From positions 434,001 through 498,000 of the forward strand of contig BPJU01000001.1 of NCBI GenBank assembly GCA_026004775.1: 64,000 nt of DNA. Direction: 5' to 3'. The notes under the pieces were generated by a model. That model saw nothing but the letters and a program-made list of their open reading frames with translations, was not told the origin of the DNA and ran no database searches. The translations under genes and the position numbers were made by a program. This document shows positions 8,874 to 17,979 of the stretch, in pieces; within the stretch, counting starts at the first letter, position 1; every line of letters starts with the position of its first letter. This DNA is from Pirellulaceae bacterium (lineage in GTDB: Bacteria; Planctomycetota; Planctomycetia; Pirellulales; Pirellulaceae).

Positions 8874-9446
8874 ATGAAGGTCTTCACAACTGGACAGGTC
8901 GCCAAGATCTGTAAAGTGGCCCCGCGCACGGTCAGCAAATGGTTCGATTCCGGACGCCTCAAAGGGTATCGTATCCCCGGCTCCCAGGACCGACGTATCC
9001 CGCGCGAGTACCTGATCAAGTTTCTCAAAGAGCACGGCATGCCCTTGGGGGATCTGGAAGATGAAACCCTGGCCAAAGTGCTGATCGTCGCCCAGGACCA
9101 AATCCTGATCGAAAACCTCAAACGAGAGTTGCCTCCGGAAAAGTCGTTCAAAGTAGCCACTGCCGCCAGCGGTTTCGAGGCGGGGATTCAGGCCGAAAGC
9201 TTCCACCCGGATTGCATCATCGTCGATTTCTCGATCGGTAAGGTCGAAGCCCAACAGATCTGCCAGAACTTGAGGAAAAATGCGGACTTCGCCGACACGA
9301 TCTTGATCGCTCTGCTTCCGGACGATGGAAACGCGTCGAACATCGATCGGTCGAACATCAACGAGACATTCAAGAAGCCGTTCGATGCTCGGCTGCTGGC
9401 CGAACGACTCCGGACGCTTATCGGTGCCAAGAAAGAATTGGTCTAA
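8874..9446 (+). CDS. HTH (excisionase/MerR-like) domain fused to a receiver-like domain
   Basis: 190 residues. ATG 8874 begins exactly at the HTH domain (MKVFTTGQVAKICKVAPRTV; WFDSGRLKGYRIPGSQDRRI). An in-frame extension to 8664 is low-complexity and unlikely to be translated. Residues 1-50 form an excisionase/HTH_17-type DNA-binding domain. Residues of about 60-185 have a CheY-like receiver pattern: KVLIVAQDQ, IIVDFSIG with the candidate phosphorylated Asp, and ETFKKPFDARLLAERL with the conserved Lys-Pro. The acidic pocket normally read as DDD is AQDQ, so phosphorylation is uncertain. The domain order (DNA-binding first) is unusual among response regulators. A terminator follows at 9560. Confidence 0.85.
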   Translation: MKVFTTGQVAKICKVAPRTVSKWFDSGRLKGYRIPGSQDRRIPREYLIKFLKEHGMPLGDLEDETLAKVLIVAQDQILIENLKRELPPEKSFKVATAASGFEAGIQAESFHPDCIIVDFSIGKVEAQQICQNLRKNADFADTILIALLPDDGNASNIDRSNINETFKKPFDARLLAERLRTLIGAKKELV

Positions 9447-9559
9447 GCGCCGCTGATTGCTTGGTAACTGTTGCCGCACTTCCTTGCTCCCCCGTCACGG
9501 CGGACCCCCGTGGCGGCCACCATAAATATCCTCCGCTTACCCTTCCCAAAACATCCGTG

Positions 9560-9584
9560 GCCAGGCTCACCCCTGGCTTTTTTT
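9560..9584 (+). terminator. Rho-independent terminator after the HTH-receiver gene
   Basis: The stem GCCAGG (9560-9565) pairs with CCTGGC (9572-9577) around a 6-nt loop and is followed by seven T (9578-9584). It lies 113 bp beyond the stop codon of the HTH-receiver gene, on the same strand. Confidence 0.8.
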
Positions 9585-9815
9585 ATGGCTACTCAAACGC
9601 AAGGCGGACTTCTGCTTGTTCCCATAATCTGATGTTGCCGGCGTCTTATCCGCCGACCGTCCGAAGCTGAACTGCCGCCTGTCACACTGCACGAATCGCG
9701 GACAGACGGCGCGGCCCGCCGCATTCTTCCGCCCGGTCCGACCGGCCGCGGGTCCGCTCGCCTGTGAATAAACGCGAATTCCTGCGGTTAAGAAACCGGA
9801 GCCTCGGCCTCCGTT

Positions 9816-9851
9816 ACGGTTTGCCCCTGTCGGTCGGGACGGCCAAACCGT
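9816..9851. repeat. Inverted repeat upstream of moaC
   Basis: Perfect 8-bp arms ACGGTTTG (9816-9823) and CAAACCGT (9844-9851) flank 20 nt. A -10-like TACAAT (9851-9856) overlaps the right end, 48 nt before the moaC start. It may be an operator or simply a hairpin. It does not resemble the multi-helix molybdenum-cofactor riboswitch. Confidence 0.35.
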
Positions 9852-9904
9852 ACAATGGGTCGGTTCGTCAGGTCTGGGGGCGGTGACCGGAGATTTGCAT
9901 CGCT

Positions 9905-10393
9905 ATGAGTTCGCCGCAGTTTACACATTTTGATGAAACTGGGGCCAGCCGGATGGTGGATGTGACAGACAAGCCGGTGACGCGCCGTACGGCGCGGGCC
10001 AGCGCCCTGGTGCGCATGCAACCGGAAACGCTCCGCCAGGTGCGCCAGCGTGCTTTGGCCAAAGGCGATGTCCTGGAGGTGGCTCGATTGGCCGGCATCA
10101 TGGCGGCCAAGCGAACCTTTGAGCTGATCCCGCTGTGCCACGTCCTTGTGTTGGACTCTGTGACGATCGACTTTGAATTCTCCGATGAGCAGCATTTGAG
10201 GATTGTGGCCGAGGCAAAAGTGGAGGCAAAAACCGGTGTGGAAATGGAAGCCATGACGGCGGCTGCGGTGGCCGCCCTGACCGTGTACGACATGTGTAAA
10301 GCTGTGGATCGTTCGATGGTGATCGCCTCGATCCAACTGGAAGAAAAGTCGGGTGGGCGGTCAGGTTTGTTTCGGCGCGAGGATGCCAAGTGA
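9905..10393 (+). CDS. moaC: Cyclic pyranopterin monophosphate synthase MoaC
   Basis: 162 residues, full length for MoaC. With MoaA it converts GTP to cyclic pyranopterin monophosphate, the first step of molybdenum-cofactor synthesis in the cytoplasm. Diagnostic stretches are MVDVTDKPVTRRTARA near the N-terminus, FELIPLCHVLVLDSV (active-site His), and EMEAMTAAAVAALTVYDMCK (Asp and Lys of the DMCK motif). A GGAG site lies about 10 nt before the ATG. The stop overlaps the GTG start of the next gene (GTGA), so the two are probably translationally coupled. No other molybdopterin gene is in the window. Confidence 0.96.
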   Translation: MSSPQFTHFDETGASRMVDVTDKPVTRRTARASALVRMQPETLRQVRQRALAKGDVLEVARLAGIMAAKRTFELIPLCHVLVLDSVTIDFEFSDEQHLRIVAEAKVEAKTGVEMEAMTAAAVAALTVYDMCKAVDRSMVIASIQLEEKSGGRSGLFRREDAK

Positions 10394-11448
10394 CGAGCCA
10401 TATCCGGACCGCCGACCCAACCGGAGTTTTGCACGACCTGTTTCGGCCGATCCGTGCGGAGTTGGCTCAGGTTGAGAAGCTTCTTGCGCGCGAGCTCTAC
10501 AGCGTCGACCCACAGCTTGGGCCGCTGTTGCAACATGCTTCGCAGCTTGCCGGCAAACGGCTGCGTCCGGCGCTATTGTTGCTGGTGGGGCAAGCCTGCG
10601 GTCAGATAACCTGCGACCATCATGTGATGGCGGCCGTCGTCGAGATCATCCACACGGCGACGCTGCTGCATGATGATGTGTTGGACAAGGCAGCCGTACG
10701 GCGGCATTTGCCGACGATCAACGCGCGCTGGGGAGACCATACCGCCATTTTGTTGGGTGACTACCTCTTTTCTCATGCGTTCTACCTGGCGTCCACCACC
10801 GGCAACGCAGCCGCCTGCGTCCGTATTGGGAAAGCGACCAACACGGTGTGTGCCGGCGAGATCCGCCAGCAGGCGGCGCGGGGAAACTGGAACCTCAGCG
10901 AACAAGAATACCTGGAAATCGCAGCCGCCAAGACCGGGGCATTATGCGCATGTAGCTGCGAAATTGGTGCTCTGCTTGCCGGCCGCCCCCAGCCCGAAAT
11001 AGCCCGGTGGGCCGATTTCGGTTCGGCTCTGGGTGTCGCCTTCCAGATCGTTGACGACCTTATCGACGTGTTGGGGGACGAAGCGATGGCCGGTAAGTCG
11101 GTGAACCGAGATGCTGCCCAACAGATCGCCAGCCTCCCCTGGATATATGCCTGGCAGGAATTGGACGATGGCGAGCGGTCTTTGTTGGCCGACTGGTTGG
11201 AGAACCTTGCTGATGACGCACGCGGCTTGCCAGCCCCTGCTGCCACTGAACCATCGGCCGGCGTCGGTGCTGGCGGCAGCCGCCAGTGGTTGCTGTGGCT
11301 GGAAAAAACCCGGGCCGTGCAGCGCGCTTGGCATACGGCCAAGCGCTATGCGGACCTTGCCCGTAATTTGCTCGACGGCTGCCACGATTCGCCCGCCGGA
11401 CGAACTCTGGCTCGTATCGTGGACTTCGTGTTGGAGCGGCCTTGTTAG
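10390..11448 (+). CDS. ispB: Polyprenyl diphosphate synthase (octaprenyl/heptaprenyl type)
   Basis: 352 residues starting with GTG at 10390, which overlaps the moaC stop; GAGGA lies about 8 nt upstream. The trans-prenyltransferase motifs are present: LAGKRLRPALLLL, the first Asp-rich motif LLHDDVLDKAAVRR (DDxxD, about residue 95), and the second FQIVDDLIDVLG. The enzyme condenses isopentenyl diphosphate onto an allylic primer to make the side chain of a quinone such as menaquinone. Chain length cannot be read reliably. A poorly conserved Ala/Gly-rich insertion lies at about residues 280-300. Confidence 0.92.
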   Translation: MTSHIRTADPTGVLHDLFRPIRAELAQVEKLLARELYSVDPQLGPLLQHASQLAGKRLRPALLLLVGQACGQITCDHHVMAAVVEIIHTATLLHDDVLDKAAVRRHLPTINARWGDHTAILLGDYLFSHAFYLASTTGNAAACVRIGKATNTVCAGEIRQQAARGNWNLSEQEYLEIAAAKTGALCACSCEIGALLAGRPQPEIARWADFGSALGVAFQIVDDLIDVLGDEAMAGKSVNRDAAQQIASLPWIYAWQELDDGERSLLADWLENLADDARGLPAPAATEPSAGVGAGGSRQWLLWLEKTRAVQRAWHTAKRYADLARNLLDGCHDSPAGRTLARIVDFVLERPC

Positions 11449-11511
11449 CCACCAACGGACAGTTGGCTTGCTGCGTTCAGTTTGGATCGCTAGTTTGATT
11501 AGGGGTAGGGT

Positions 11512-12357
11512 ATGCAGAACCGAAATACGTCTTCTCCTGTAAGTGTATCGTCCGGCATGGGGCTGGAACACAGTCAAAGCGATTGGGACTTGGGGCGACT
11601 GGCGGCTGCCATCCATCCGGCAGAGCTGGTGTACTTCGAACAAGTCGAATCGACGAACGATATAGCGCTGGAGCGTTGCCGAGCCGGTACAGTGGAAGAT
11701 GCGCTGTTGGTGTTGGCTCGGCAACAGACTCGAGGGCGCGGGCGAGGAGCGAATCGCTGGTGGGCGTGCGACGGAGCTTTGACGTTCTCCTGGGTACCGG
11801 AAGCTCGATGCACGGCCCGCGTTCCTGAAAGTTTGGTCCCATTGGCGACGGGGCTGGCGGTGGTTCGCGCTCTGGAAGAGAGGCGGCCGCCTTTGGCTCT
11901 GGGACTCAAGTGGCCCAATGACATTTTGTTGGCTGGCCGGAAATTGGGTGGTATCCTCGTTGAAAAAGCGTCGATGGGCCAATCGCGTCTTGTCATTGGG
12001 ATCGGGCTGAATGTGAACAACTCGATGCAGCAAGCTCCGGCGGAGGTAAAATGCCGCGCTGTTTGCTGGGGGGAAGCCACGGGCCAAATACTGCCGCGAG
12101 TTCCTCTGCTGATCGACATTCTCAGCCAGTGGCATCAGGTCATCGAGCTTCTGGCAAAAGATCGTGATCGGTTCTTGGAAGAATGGCGCGAGCGGTGTCT
12201 TTTAGCCGGACGGTACGTAGAGATTGACCTTGGCAAACAGCGCTTAACCGGCCAATGCCAGGGCATCGACGCCTCGGGAGCACTTTGCGTGGCCACGCCG
12301 TCCGGGGCTGAGCGTATTTCTTGGGGCACCGTCCTACGGGCGGAAGGTCTTTTTTGA
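11512..12357 (+). CDS. birA: Biotin--[acetyl-CoA-carboxylase] ligase, monofunctional
   Basis: 281 residues, ATG 11512 behind AGGGGTAGGG. It attaches biotin through biotinyl-AMP to the carrier protein of acetyl-CoA carboxylase. Visible motifs are the specificity strand YFEQVESTNDIA, the nucleotide-binding glycine-rich TRGRGRGANRWW, KWPNDILLAGRKLGGILVE with the catalytic Lys, and IGIGLNVN. A short C-terminal SH3-like domain follows (RYVEIDLGKQRLTGQCQGID). No N-terminal winged helix is present, so it is a group I ligase that should not repress transcription. Confidence 0.95.
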   Translation: MQNRNTSSPVSVSSGMGLEHSQSDWDLGRLAAAIHPAELVYFEQVESTNDIALERCRAGTVEDALLVLARQQTRGRGRGANRWWACDGALTFSWVPEARCTARVPESLVPLATGLAVVRALEERRPPLALGLKWPNDILLAGRKLGGILVEKASMGQSRLVIGIGLNVNNSMQQAPAEVKCRAVCWGEATGQILPRVPLLIDILSQWHQVIELLAKDRDRFLEEWRERCLLAGRYVEIDLGKQRLTGQCQGIDASGALCVATPSGAERISWGTVLRAEGLF

Positions 12358-12438
12358 AGTTGCCTGAGGTTATTAAAACCGCTCCGAACTCTGGCCCACA
12401 GCGTGCGCGGAAGAAAACCTGTTCTAGCCCCAAATCGT

Positions 12439-12468
12439 TTGGCTTGCGCTTAAGGCATCCTTTATAAT
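12439..12468 (+). promoter_or_regulatory. Promoter ahead of the secretin-related/secretion gene cluster
   Basis: A perfect -10 TATAAT (12463-12468) lies 18 bp after TTGGCT (12439-12444, 4 of 6 matches to TTGACA). The predicted start, near 12475, leaves a leader of about 120 nt before the secreted secretin-related gene. Confidence 0.5.
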
Positions 12469-12596
12469 GACTTTTTAGATTGCGGTCGCGGTAAGTCGTT
12501 TGGTCAAAGCTCTCTTGATTGGCGCCACAGAACGACGGTTCACGATTGCCGCGGGCCAACCCGCCCGGAAACATGCCTGGTACAGGAGAAAATGCG

Positions 12597-13364
12597 ATGG
12601 TGGCTTGTTTGCGAATCTTGCTCCTGTTTGGCCTATGCGTGGGGTTCTTGGCGGCCGAACCGCTGGAGCTCGCCGCACAAACTTACAGCCAGGCTTCCAG
12701 CCAGAGCCGCACGGTGGATACGGGCAGTTCACCACCGCATTCCCAGGACGATCGTCTGCCGTCGTATTCGGAGTACCTGAAAAAGATGCGAGAACTTTTG
12801 AGGCAGGAGGCCACCGCTCCCAATCTTGCCGCTCGAGCGGCAGTGGTCGAGCGTATGTGCGCGCTTTTTCGGCAAATCGTTCAGGACCCGCGGTATGTGA
12901 ATAGTCCGGTCTTGCAGCAGTATCGGGGACAATTGGCGGCTCGCTTGCGGCGAGTGCGTGAGGACATCGAACGCCAGATGTCCCGGCAAAGACGCATGGG
13001 AACAATTCCGCCGGCGTCGAGCAGCGACGGGTCGAGCCCCGAGCTTGATCAGCACATGGCAGCCCACCTGGCCGACACCTTTGAGCTCGCCTCACAGACT
13101 CTCGGAGGCCCGTCCCTGCTTTTTGGTTCGGCAAGTTGGCCATGGCTGGATGACGGTCGCAGCGGTGGTGCTGCCGTCTGGGATTACGGTCCGGCGCTGG
13201 TAGAGTTGATCCAAAGGACAATCGTGCCCCGCTTCTGGGACGTCAACGGAGGGCCGGGTACGATCGTCTACTATCGACCGGCCATGGTACTGGTGGTGCG
13301 GGCTACGCCGGGTATGCATCTGGAGGTGGCGGACGGGCTGGACCGACTGCGCCGAGGACGGTAA
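12597..13364 (+). CDS. Secreted protein with secretin-N-like C-terminal segment
   Basis: 255 residues. ATG 12597 is chosen because AGGAG lies just upstream and a signal peptide follows directly (VACLRILLLFGLCVGFLAAE). An in-frame start at 12519 would bury the signal peptide. The middle is helical and charged. The last 60 residues (LVELIQRTIVPRFWDVNGG, then MVLVVRATPGMHLEVADGL) follow the N-domain pattern found repeatedly in planctomycete secretin-related proteins. It precedes the large secretin-N protein and may be an accessory part of the same envelope structure. No enzyme motif is seen. Confidence 0.7.
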   Translation: MVACLRILLLFGLCVGFLAAEPLELAAQTYSQASSQSRTVDTGSSPPHSQDDRLPSYSEYLKKMRELLRQEATAPNLAARAAVVERMCALFRQIVQDPRYVNSPVLQQYRGQLAARLRRVREDIERQMSRQRRMGTIPPASSSDGSSPELDQHMAAHLADTFELASQTLGGPSLLFGSASWPWLDDGRSGGAAVWDYGPALVELIQRTIVPRFWDVNGGPGTIVYYRPAMVLVVRATPGMHLEVADGLDRLRRGR

Positions 13365-13875
13365 CCCGTGGCACAGCGATACCGAGGGCCGTGATATTAT
13401 CGGTTGTGGGACGCAGGGCGCCGGTTGGGTGTCGCACCGGCGGGCGATTCGCACCGGCTGCTCAGCGCGCTTACTCACAACCGGGTGCCGTGTCCGGGTT
13501 TTCAACGGTATTCTGGTTATCGCACGCAACTTTTGAGCATTCGGGAAGTTAAATGAATTGGGGCGGGCACGTTGGCGGCGCACGGCAGACGGTTGGCCAA
13601 AGCGGCCGGCGAGCAGGCGTTCAGGACAAATCCGCAGAGCCGTTCGCCCCAATGACCAAGACCAAACGGATCATACGGAATTGGGTGTTTCACCTGTTTT
13701 GGCCGCTGGGCGTGAGTTAATATAGGGGTAAGTGCCTGGGGACGCGGTGCTAGCACAAGCGATTGGGGCCAGCCGATGGGGCTGGGCCGTGGAGAGGCGA
13801 CTAGTCGGCATGCGGTGACCGAAAGTGAGCTGGGGCATGGTTCGGATTCTTTATTCGACGGTGGCAAGGGCGTAT
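13365..13875. other. Intergenic region before the large secretin-N protein
   Basis: About 510 bp without a convincing gene. A perfect 7-bp hairpin (13419-13425 with 13436-13442) lies 55 bp after the preceding stop, but has no T tract. A weak promoter-like TTGGCC (13699-13704) with TATAGG (13721-13726) lies 150 bp before the next start. Confidence 0.4.
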
Positions 13876-16800
13876 ATGAAGCGACAAAGTATCCGGTGGG
13901 CCGAGCAATGTCGGGGCGTGGGGGCGGCGTGGCCCGTAAAGTCGGGGCGCGCTATCGCCGCTTTGTTGGGCTTTTTGGCCTTGCTCGGTTTCATCGAAGC
14001 AAGCAGTGTCAAGCTCGCGGGAGCCGAGCCGGAGTTTGTCGGGACGCTGGCGATCGCTGTCGAGCCCGAGACGGCTCGATTACTGGGGATTTCCGAGGAG
14101 ACTCGGCAGAAGCTGCTGGAGATCATTGATCGTCGTGAGCGGGAGGCGCTTCGGTTGACGATGGAGATTCGCGACTTGCCGCCCGCCGAGATCGCTCGCC
14201 GATTGGAGCCGTTTGTAGCTGAGTCGGAGCGTCAGGGTTACGAACTGCTGACGCTCGAACAGCGCGCCCGGCTCAACCAGCTTAAGATCGCTCGTGCCGG
14301 GATGACTAGCTTGGCCGACGAGGAGGTGGCGGCGGCCTTGGGGTTGAGCGACGAGCAGCGCGCGCAGGTCGATCGGCTGCTCAGACAGCGGCTGGCGGAC
14401 ATGACGGTGGGCGGTGAGTACCAGCGGCGGATTACCCATGCACTTTACGAACGCAAACTTGCTGGGGTCCTCAACGAAGCTCAGCGGGCGGCGTGGGAGA
14501 AACTGGCGGGATTAGCGCCACCGGAGGCGGTGTTGCCGGTCGAAGTCACTAAGGCTCCCCGAGAGGACGTGGCGGCGGCTGGCACGCCTCAGAGCGAACC
14601 CACGCCATCGCCGGCCGCTTCTGGCACTGAGCCTGCCGGCAGTTCGACGGCACCGTCGCCGCCGGCCGCCACGCCGTCGCAGCCACCAGCATCCGGCGCG
14701 GCTGATACAACGCCGCCGGTGACGGCGACGCCGGCCGCGCCGCCGGCTCAATCGCCTCCGTCGGATCCGGCACCTCAGCAAGGTGAACGCCCAGCATCCG
14801 AGAGCAAGCCGGTCGAAGGTCAGCCGGGTTCGACGACGGAAAAGCCGCAAGCGGGCCAAGCAAACGAGAATTCCGGTAATCCGCAGCCGCCAGCGGCTGG
14901 GCAAGCCGGGTCCCCGGCGCCCTCCACGCAACCGGCGGACAGCTCGGAAAAGCCCGCGGCATCGGCGGAGCAGCCGGCACCGGCTGTCAAAGAACCTGCG
15001 GCGGGCGAGTCTGCCGCGGTGTCACCGGACGCCGCGCCGCAAGCTGCCGGCCAGAACGCGCCGGCGGGTGGCAAGGAGTCGGGTGCCAGGACAGGAAGCG
15101 GCAAGCTGGTGTTCAGTTTCCACAATGCCAATTGGAAGGACGTTATCCAGTGGTTTGCCGATCAAGCCGGTTTGTCGGTGCAGATCGACCAACCGCCGCC
15201 GGGGACTTTCAATTATGTCGATGATCACGAGTACACGCCGGAACAGGCTCTGGACATCCTCAACAGCGTGCTGCTCAACAAGGGCTACACACTGGTGCGG
15301 CGCAATCGGATGCTGATGTTGTTGGATATCACGCAGCCGATCCGTCCCGAGTTGCTGGAACTGGTGGATGTAAACGATCTTGATCGGCGCGGAACGTTTG
15401 AACTGGTACGGTGCGTTTTCCACTTGGCGCGGATTTCGCCCGAAGAAGCCGAGCAGGAGGTGGCGAAGCTGGTGGGAACGGAAGGAAGAGTGGCTGTACT
15501 GCCGAAAGCTCGGGAAATTATTGTCACGGAGACGGTGGGCAAGCTGCGGTTGATCCGCGACATGTTGCAGGCGATCGAAAATCCGGCCGGAACTGCCCGC
15601 AAGATCCGCAATTTCCAACTGAAACATGTTCTGGCCGATCAAGTTCTCCAGGTAGCGCGCCCGTTGCTGGCGTTACCCGAAGGCCAAAACACCAACGAAC
15701 AGATCAACATCTCCACACACGCTTTCGGCACACAGATTTTTGCCACGGGCACACCGGAAGCTCTGGACCGATTGGCGGAAATCGTGGAGTTGGTTGACCA
15801 ACCACAGGAGTCGGTGCCGGCTGCGAATCTTGCTCCCGTCGAGCCGCCTCAATTGCTGACGTATCCGATACGCAGTGCCGATCCCACCACGGTTTTGCAG
15901 GTGATGCAGACGCTGCTGGCTGGTTATCCCGATGTGCGGCTGACGATCGATCCGGCATCGAACAAGCTGGTGGCTCTTGCGCGGCCTTCGGAGCATCGCT
16001 TGATCAACGAAACACTTGCCAAATTGGAAGGCGAGTCGGCGCGATTGGAGGTCATCCCGCTTCAGCGACTGGATCCCCAATTGGCCCTGGTAGCGATACA
16101 GAAGTTTTTTGGCCAGGGTGACGGCACACAGCCGGCTCCTCAAGTCGATGCCGATCCGACGACGATGCGGCTGCTGGTGCGCGGCACGCCGGCACAAATC
16201 GAACAGATTCGCTTGCTGGTCAACAAGCTGGAAGGCGACGAGGAAAGTGCGGCAATAAGCGGGCGCGGCAATGTGCGGCTGGTGCCGTTGACGGGTACTC
16301 AGGCCGAGCAGGTACTGGAACAACTCCAGTCGTTGTGGCCGACCGTGTCGCGGTCACGAATCCGCGTGGTGGTGCCCAATGGCAGTGGCACGCCGTCGTA
16401 CCTGCGCGAGCGAGAAGTGACGCCGGACGAACCGCCGCCACCTCCGGCCAGACCCGCCCCGCCAGCCGGGCAAGGTTCTCGCCCGGTCTCGGGAGCCATG
16501 ACGCGGGATGTGCCCGAACGGACAGGAAAGTGGTTCCAGGTGGCTGTCTTCCAGCAAGAGGCTGCCATCGAAGAAGAGCAGACGGCGAATACTGCCCGTC
16601 AAGAATCTTCGCCCGATGGTCGCCAGCCGCCGAACGGCCCATCGCCAAGCGACCAGCCACCGGCGGCACCGCGCCAGGAAGCTGCGCCGGCCGAAATCGT
16701 GGTCACCGTGACTCCTCGCGGATTGATCATCGCTTCCCAAGATCCGAAAGCGCTCGACCAGTTCGAAAACTTGCTCGCGTTGCTTGCGCAGCAACAGGGT

Positions 16801-17904
16801 GGTGGTCGACTGCTGAAACGGGAGATCGGCGTTTATTACCTCAAGTACGCCCAAGCCGAGGTGGCCGCTCGCTTGCTTCAGGACATCCTCACCGGCGGTA
16901 CCGGCTCGACCACCTCCACCGGCTCGGTTATTGGCGACGTGGCTTCGAATCTGGTAGGGGGCGGTATCTTCGGCGCTCTGGCCAGTGGTCTGTTCGGCGG
17001 TGGGGGAGACAGCGGCGAATCGCTCGGTGCTTTGAGTGCCGGCAATGTGAGCATCGTGGCTGATCCCCGTTTGAACCGATTGATTGTTCAGGGGACCGCA
17101 GCCGAATTGGATGAAGTCGAAGAGATTCTGAAAATCATCGACAAGGAGGACAGTATTACGGACATCCGCATTACCGGTAGCCCGCGGGTGATTCCGATTC
17201 GGTACATGCCGGCGGATCGAGTGGCGGCGGTGATTCAGGCCACTTTCGCCGACCGGATCGCCGGCCAGACCGGCCAGCAGCAGCGAGGGCCAACGCCGGA
17301 AGATTTTATTCGGGCGTTGCGCGGAGGCAGCCGCAGCCGCGAACAACAGTCGCGCGGTGAACTGCCTCGCATGACCGTCACGGTGCATGCCGAAAGCAAC
17401 TCGGTCATTGTTCGAGCACCGGAAGGACTATTCCAGCAAGTATTGGAACTGGTTCAGCTAATCGACCAACCGAATGGTGAAATGAGCGAATCGGTCGAGA
17501 TCGTCTCGACTGTTGCCAATCCGCAGGTCGTCCAGCAGGCTCTTGCCAAGATCTTGGGGCAGCCAAGCTCCGGTTCAACCACCAGTGGAACTTCAAGCCG
17601 CAGCACCACGGGCACCACTTCGGGTAGTTCGGGTGGGCCAGGATTCAGTCCCGAGGATATTCAAAGGCGGATCGAGTTTTTCCGCCAGTTGCAGCAAAGT
17701 GGTTTTGGGGGTGGTACTGGTGGATTTGGCGGCTTTGGCCGCGGCGGTGGTCCGCCCGGCGGGTTTGGTGGCCGAGGCTTCGGCGGCGGATTTGGGGGAT
17801 TCCAGGGAGGGGGACGTGGCGACGGAGGCGGTTTCGGGGGCGGTACGCGCGGATTTGGGGGCGATTCGGGTCGAGGTGGTTCGTCCGGTGGCCGCGGCCG
17901 CTGA
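13876..17904 (+). CDS. Large exported protein with tandem secretin N-domains, no secretin barrel seen (GspD-like position)
   Basis: 1342 residues. ATG 13876 has AAGGG upstream; in-frame GTG 13825 and ATG 13837 are alternatives. A hydrophobic export signal lies at about residues 25-45. Residues 55-220 are helical with LTxEQ-like segments. Residues 240-405 are an Ala/Pro/Ser linker. From about 409 an N0/STN-like domain appears (FHNANWKDVIQWFADQAGLS). About seven N1/KH-like modules follow, at roughly 503-568, 573-642, 656-718, 721-785, 796-840, 978-1089 and 1101-1197; each ends in a pattern such as LIVQGTAAELDEVEEILKII. The tail (about 1232-1342) is Ser/Thr-rich, then Gly/Phe-rich. The gate and barrel signature of secretins (VPxLGDIPxLGxLF) is not found. 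It lies upstream of gspE on the same strand, so it probably forms the periplasmic channel or a ring-like part of the secretion system. Confidence 0.75.
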   Translation: MKRQSIRWAEQCRGVGAAWPVKSGRAIAALLGFLALLGFIEASSVKLAGAEPEFVGTLAIAVEPETARLLGISEETRQKLLEIIDRREREALRLTMEIRDLPPAEIARRLEPFVAESERQGYELLTLEQRARLNQLKIARAGMTSLADEEVAAALGLSDEQRAQVDRLLRQRLADMTVGGEYQRRITHALYERKLAGVLNEAQRAAWEKLAGLAPPEAVLPVEVTKAPREDVAAAGTPQSEPTPSPAASGTEPAGSSTAPSPPAATPSQPPASGAADTTPPVTATPAAPPAQSPPSDPAPQQGERPASESKPVEGQPGSTTEKPQAGQANENSGNPQPPAAGQAGSPAPSTQPADSSEKPAASAEQPAPAVKEPAAGESAAVSPDAAPQAAGQNAPAGGKESGARTGSGKLVFSFHNANWKDVIQWFADQAGLSVQIDQPPPGTFNYVDDHEYTPEQALDILNSVLLNKGYTLVRRNRMLMLLDITQPIRPELLELVDVNDLDRRGTFELVRCVFHLARISPEEAEQEVAKLVGTEGRVAVLPKAREIIVTETVGKLRLIRDMLQAIENPAGTARKIRNFQLKHVLADQVLQVARPLLALPEGQNTNEQINISTHAFGTQIFATGTPEALDRLAEIVELVDQPQESVPAANLAPVEPPQLLTYPIRSADPTTVLQVMQTLLAGYPDVRLTIDPASNKLVALARPSEHRLINETLAKLEGESARLEVIPLQRLDPQLALVAIQKFFGQGDGTQPAPQVDADPTTMRLLVRGTPAQIEQIRLLVNKLEGDEESAAISGRGNVRLVPLTGTQAEQVLEQLQSLWPTVSRSRIRVVVPNGSGTPSYLREREVTPDEPPPPPARPAPPAGQGSRPVSGAMTRDVPERTGKWFQVAVFQQEAAIEEEQTANTARQESSPDGRQPPNGPSPSDQPPAAPRQEAAPAEIVVTVTPRGLIIASQDPKALDQFENLLALLAQQQGGGRLLKREIGVYYLKYAQAEVAARLLQDILTGGTGSTTSTGSVIGDVASNLVGGGIFGALASGLFGGGGDSGESLGALSAGNVSIVADPRLNRLIVQGTAAELDEVEEILKIIDKEDSITDIRITGSPRVIPIRYMPADRVAAVIQATFADRIAGQTGQQQRGPTPEDFIRALRGGSRSREQQSRGELPRMTVTVHAESNSVIVRAPEGLFQQVLELVQLIDQPNGEMSESVEIVSTVANPQVVQQALAKILGQPSSGSTTSGTSSRSTTGTTSGSSGGPGFSPEDIQRRIEFFRQLQQSGFGGGTGGFGGFGRGGGPPGGFGGRGFGGGFGGFQGGGRGDGGGFGGGTRGFGGDSGRGGSSGGRGR

Positions 17905-17979
17905 TCGCCAGCGCCCGTCAATCGTGTCGCTGATCCGTATCGCCGCGTGTGACCGCCTGCTGATCGAGAAGGACCAGCC

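Noticed and set aside
9816-9851. Possible molybdenum-cofactor riboswitch before moaC
   Set aside because: Only one simple hairpin is present; the multi-helix conserved architecture is not seen.
10942-12135. A 397-codon open frame on the - strand
   Set aside because: It is antisense to the polyprenyl synthase and birA genes, both strongly supported, and has no recognisable motif.
16354-17388. A 344-codon open frame on the - strand
   Set aside because: It is antisense to the secretin-N protein; composition and lack of motifs point to a shadow frame.
13876-17904. Calling this gene a plain GspD secretin
   Set aside because: N-domains are clear, but the gate/barrel signature could not be found, so the gene symbol was withheld.
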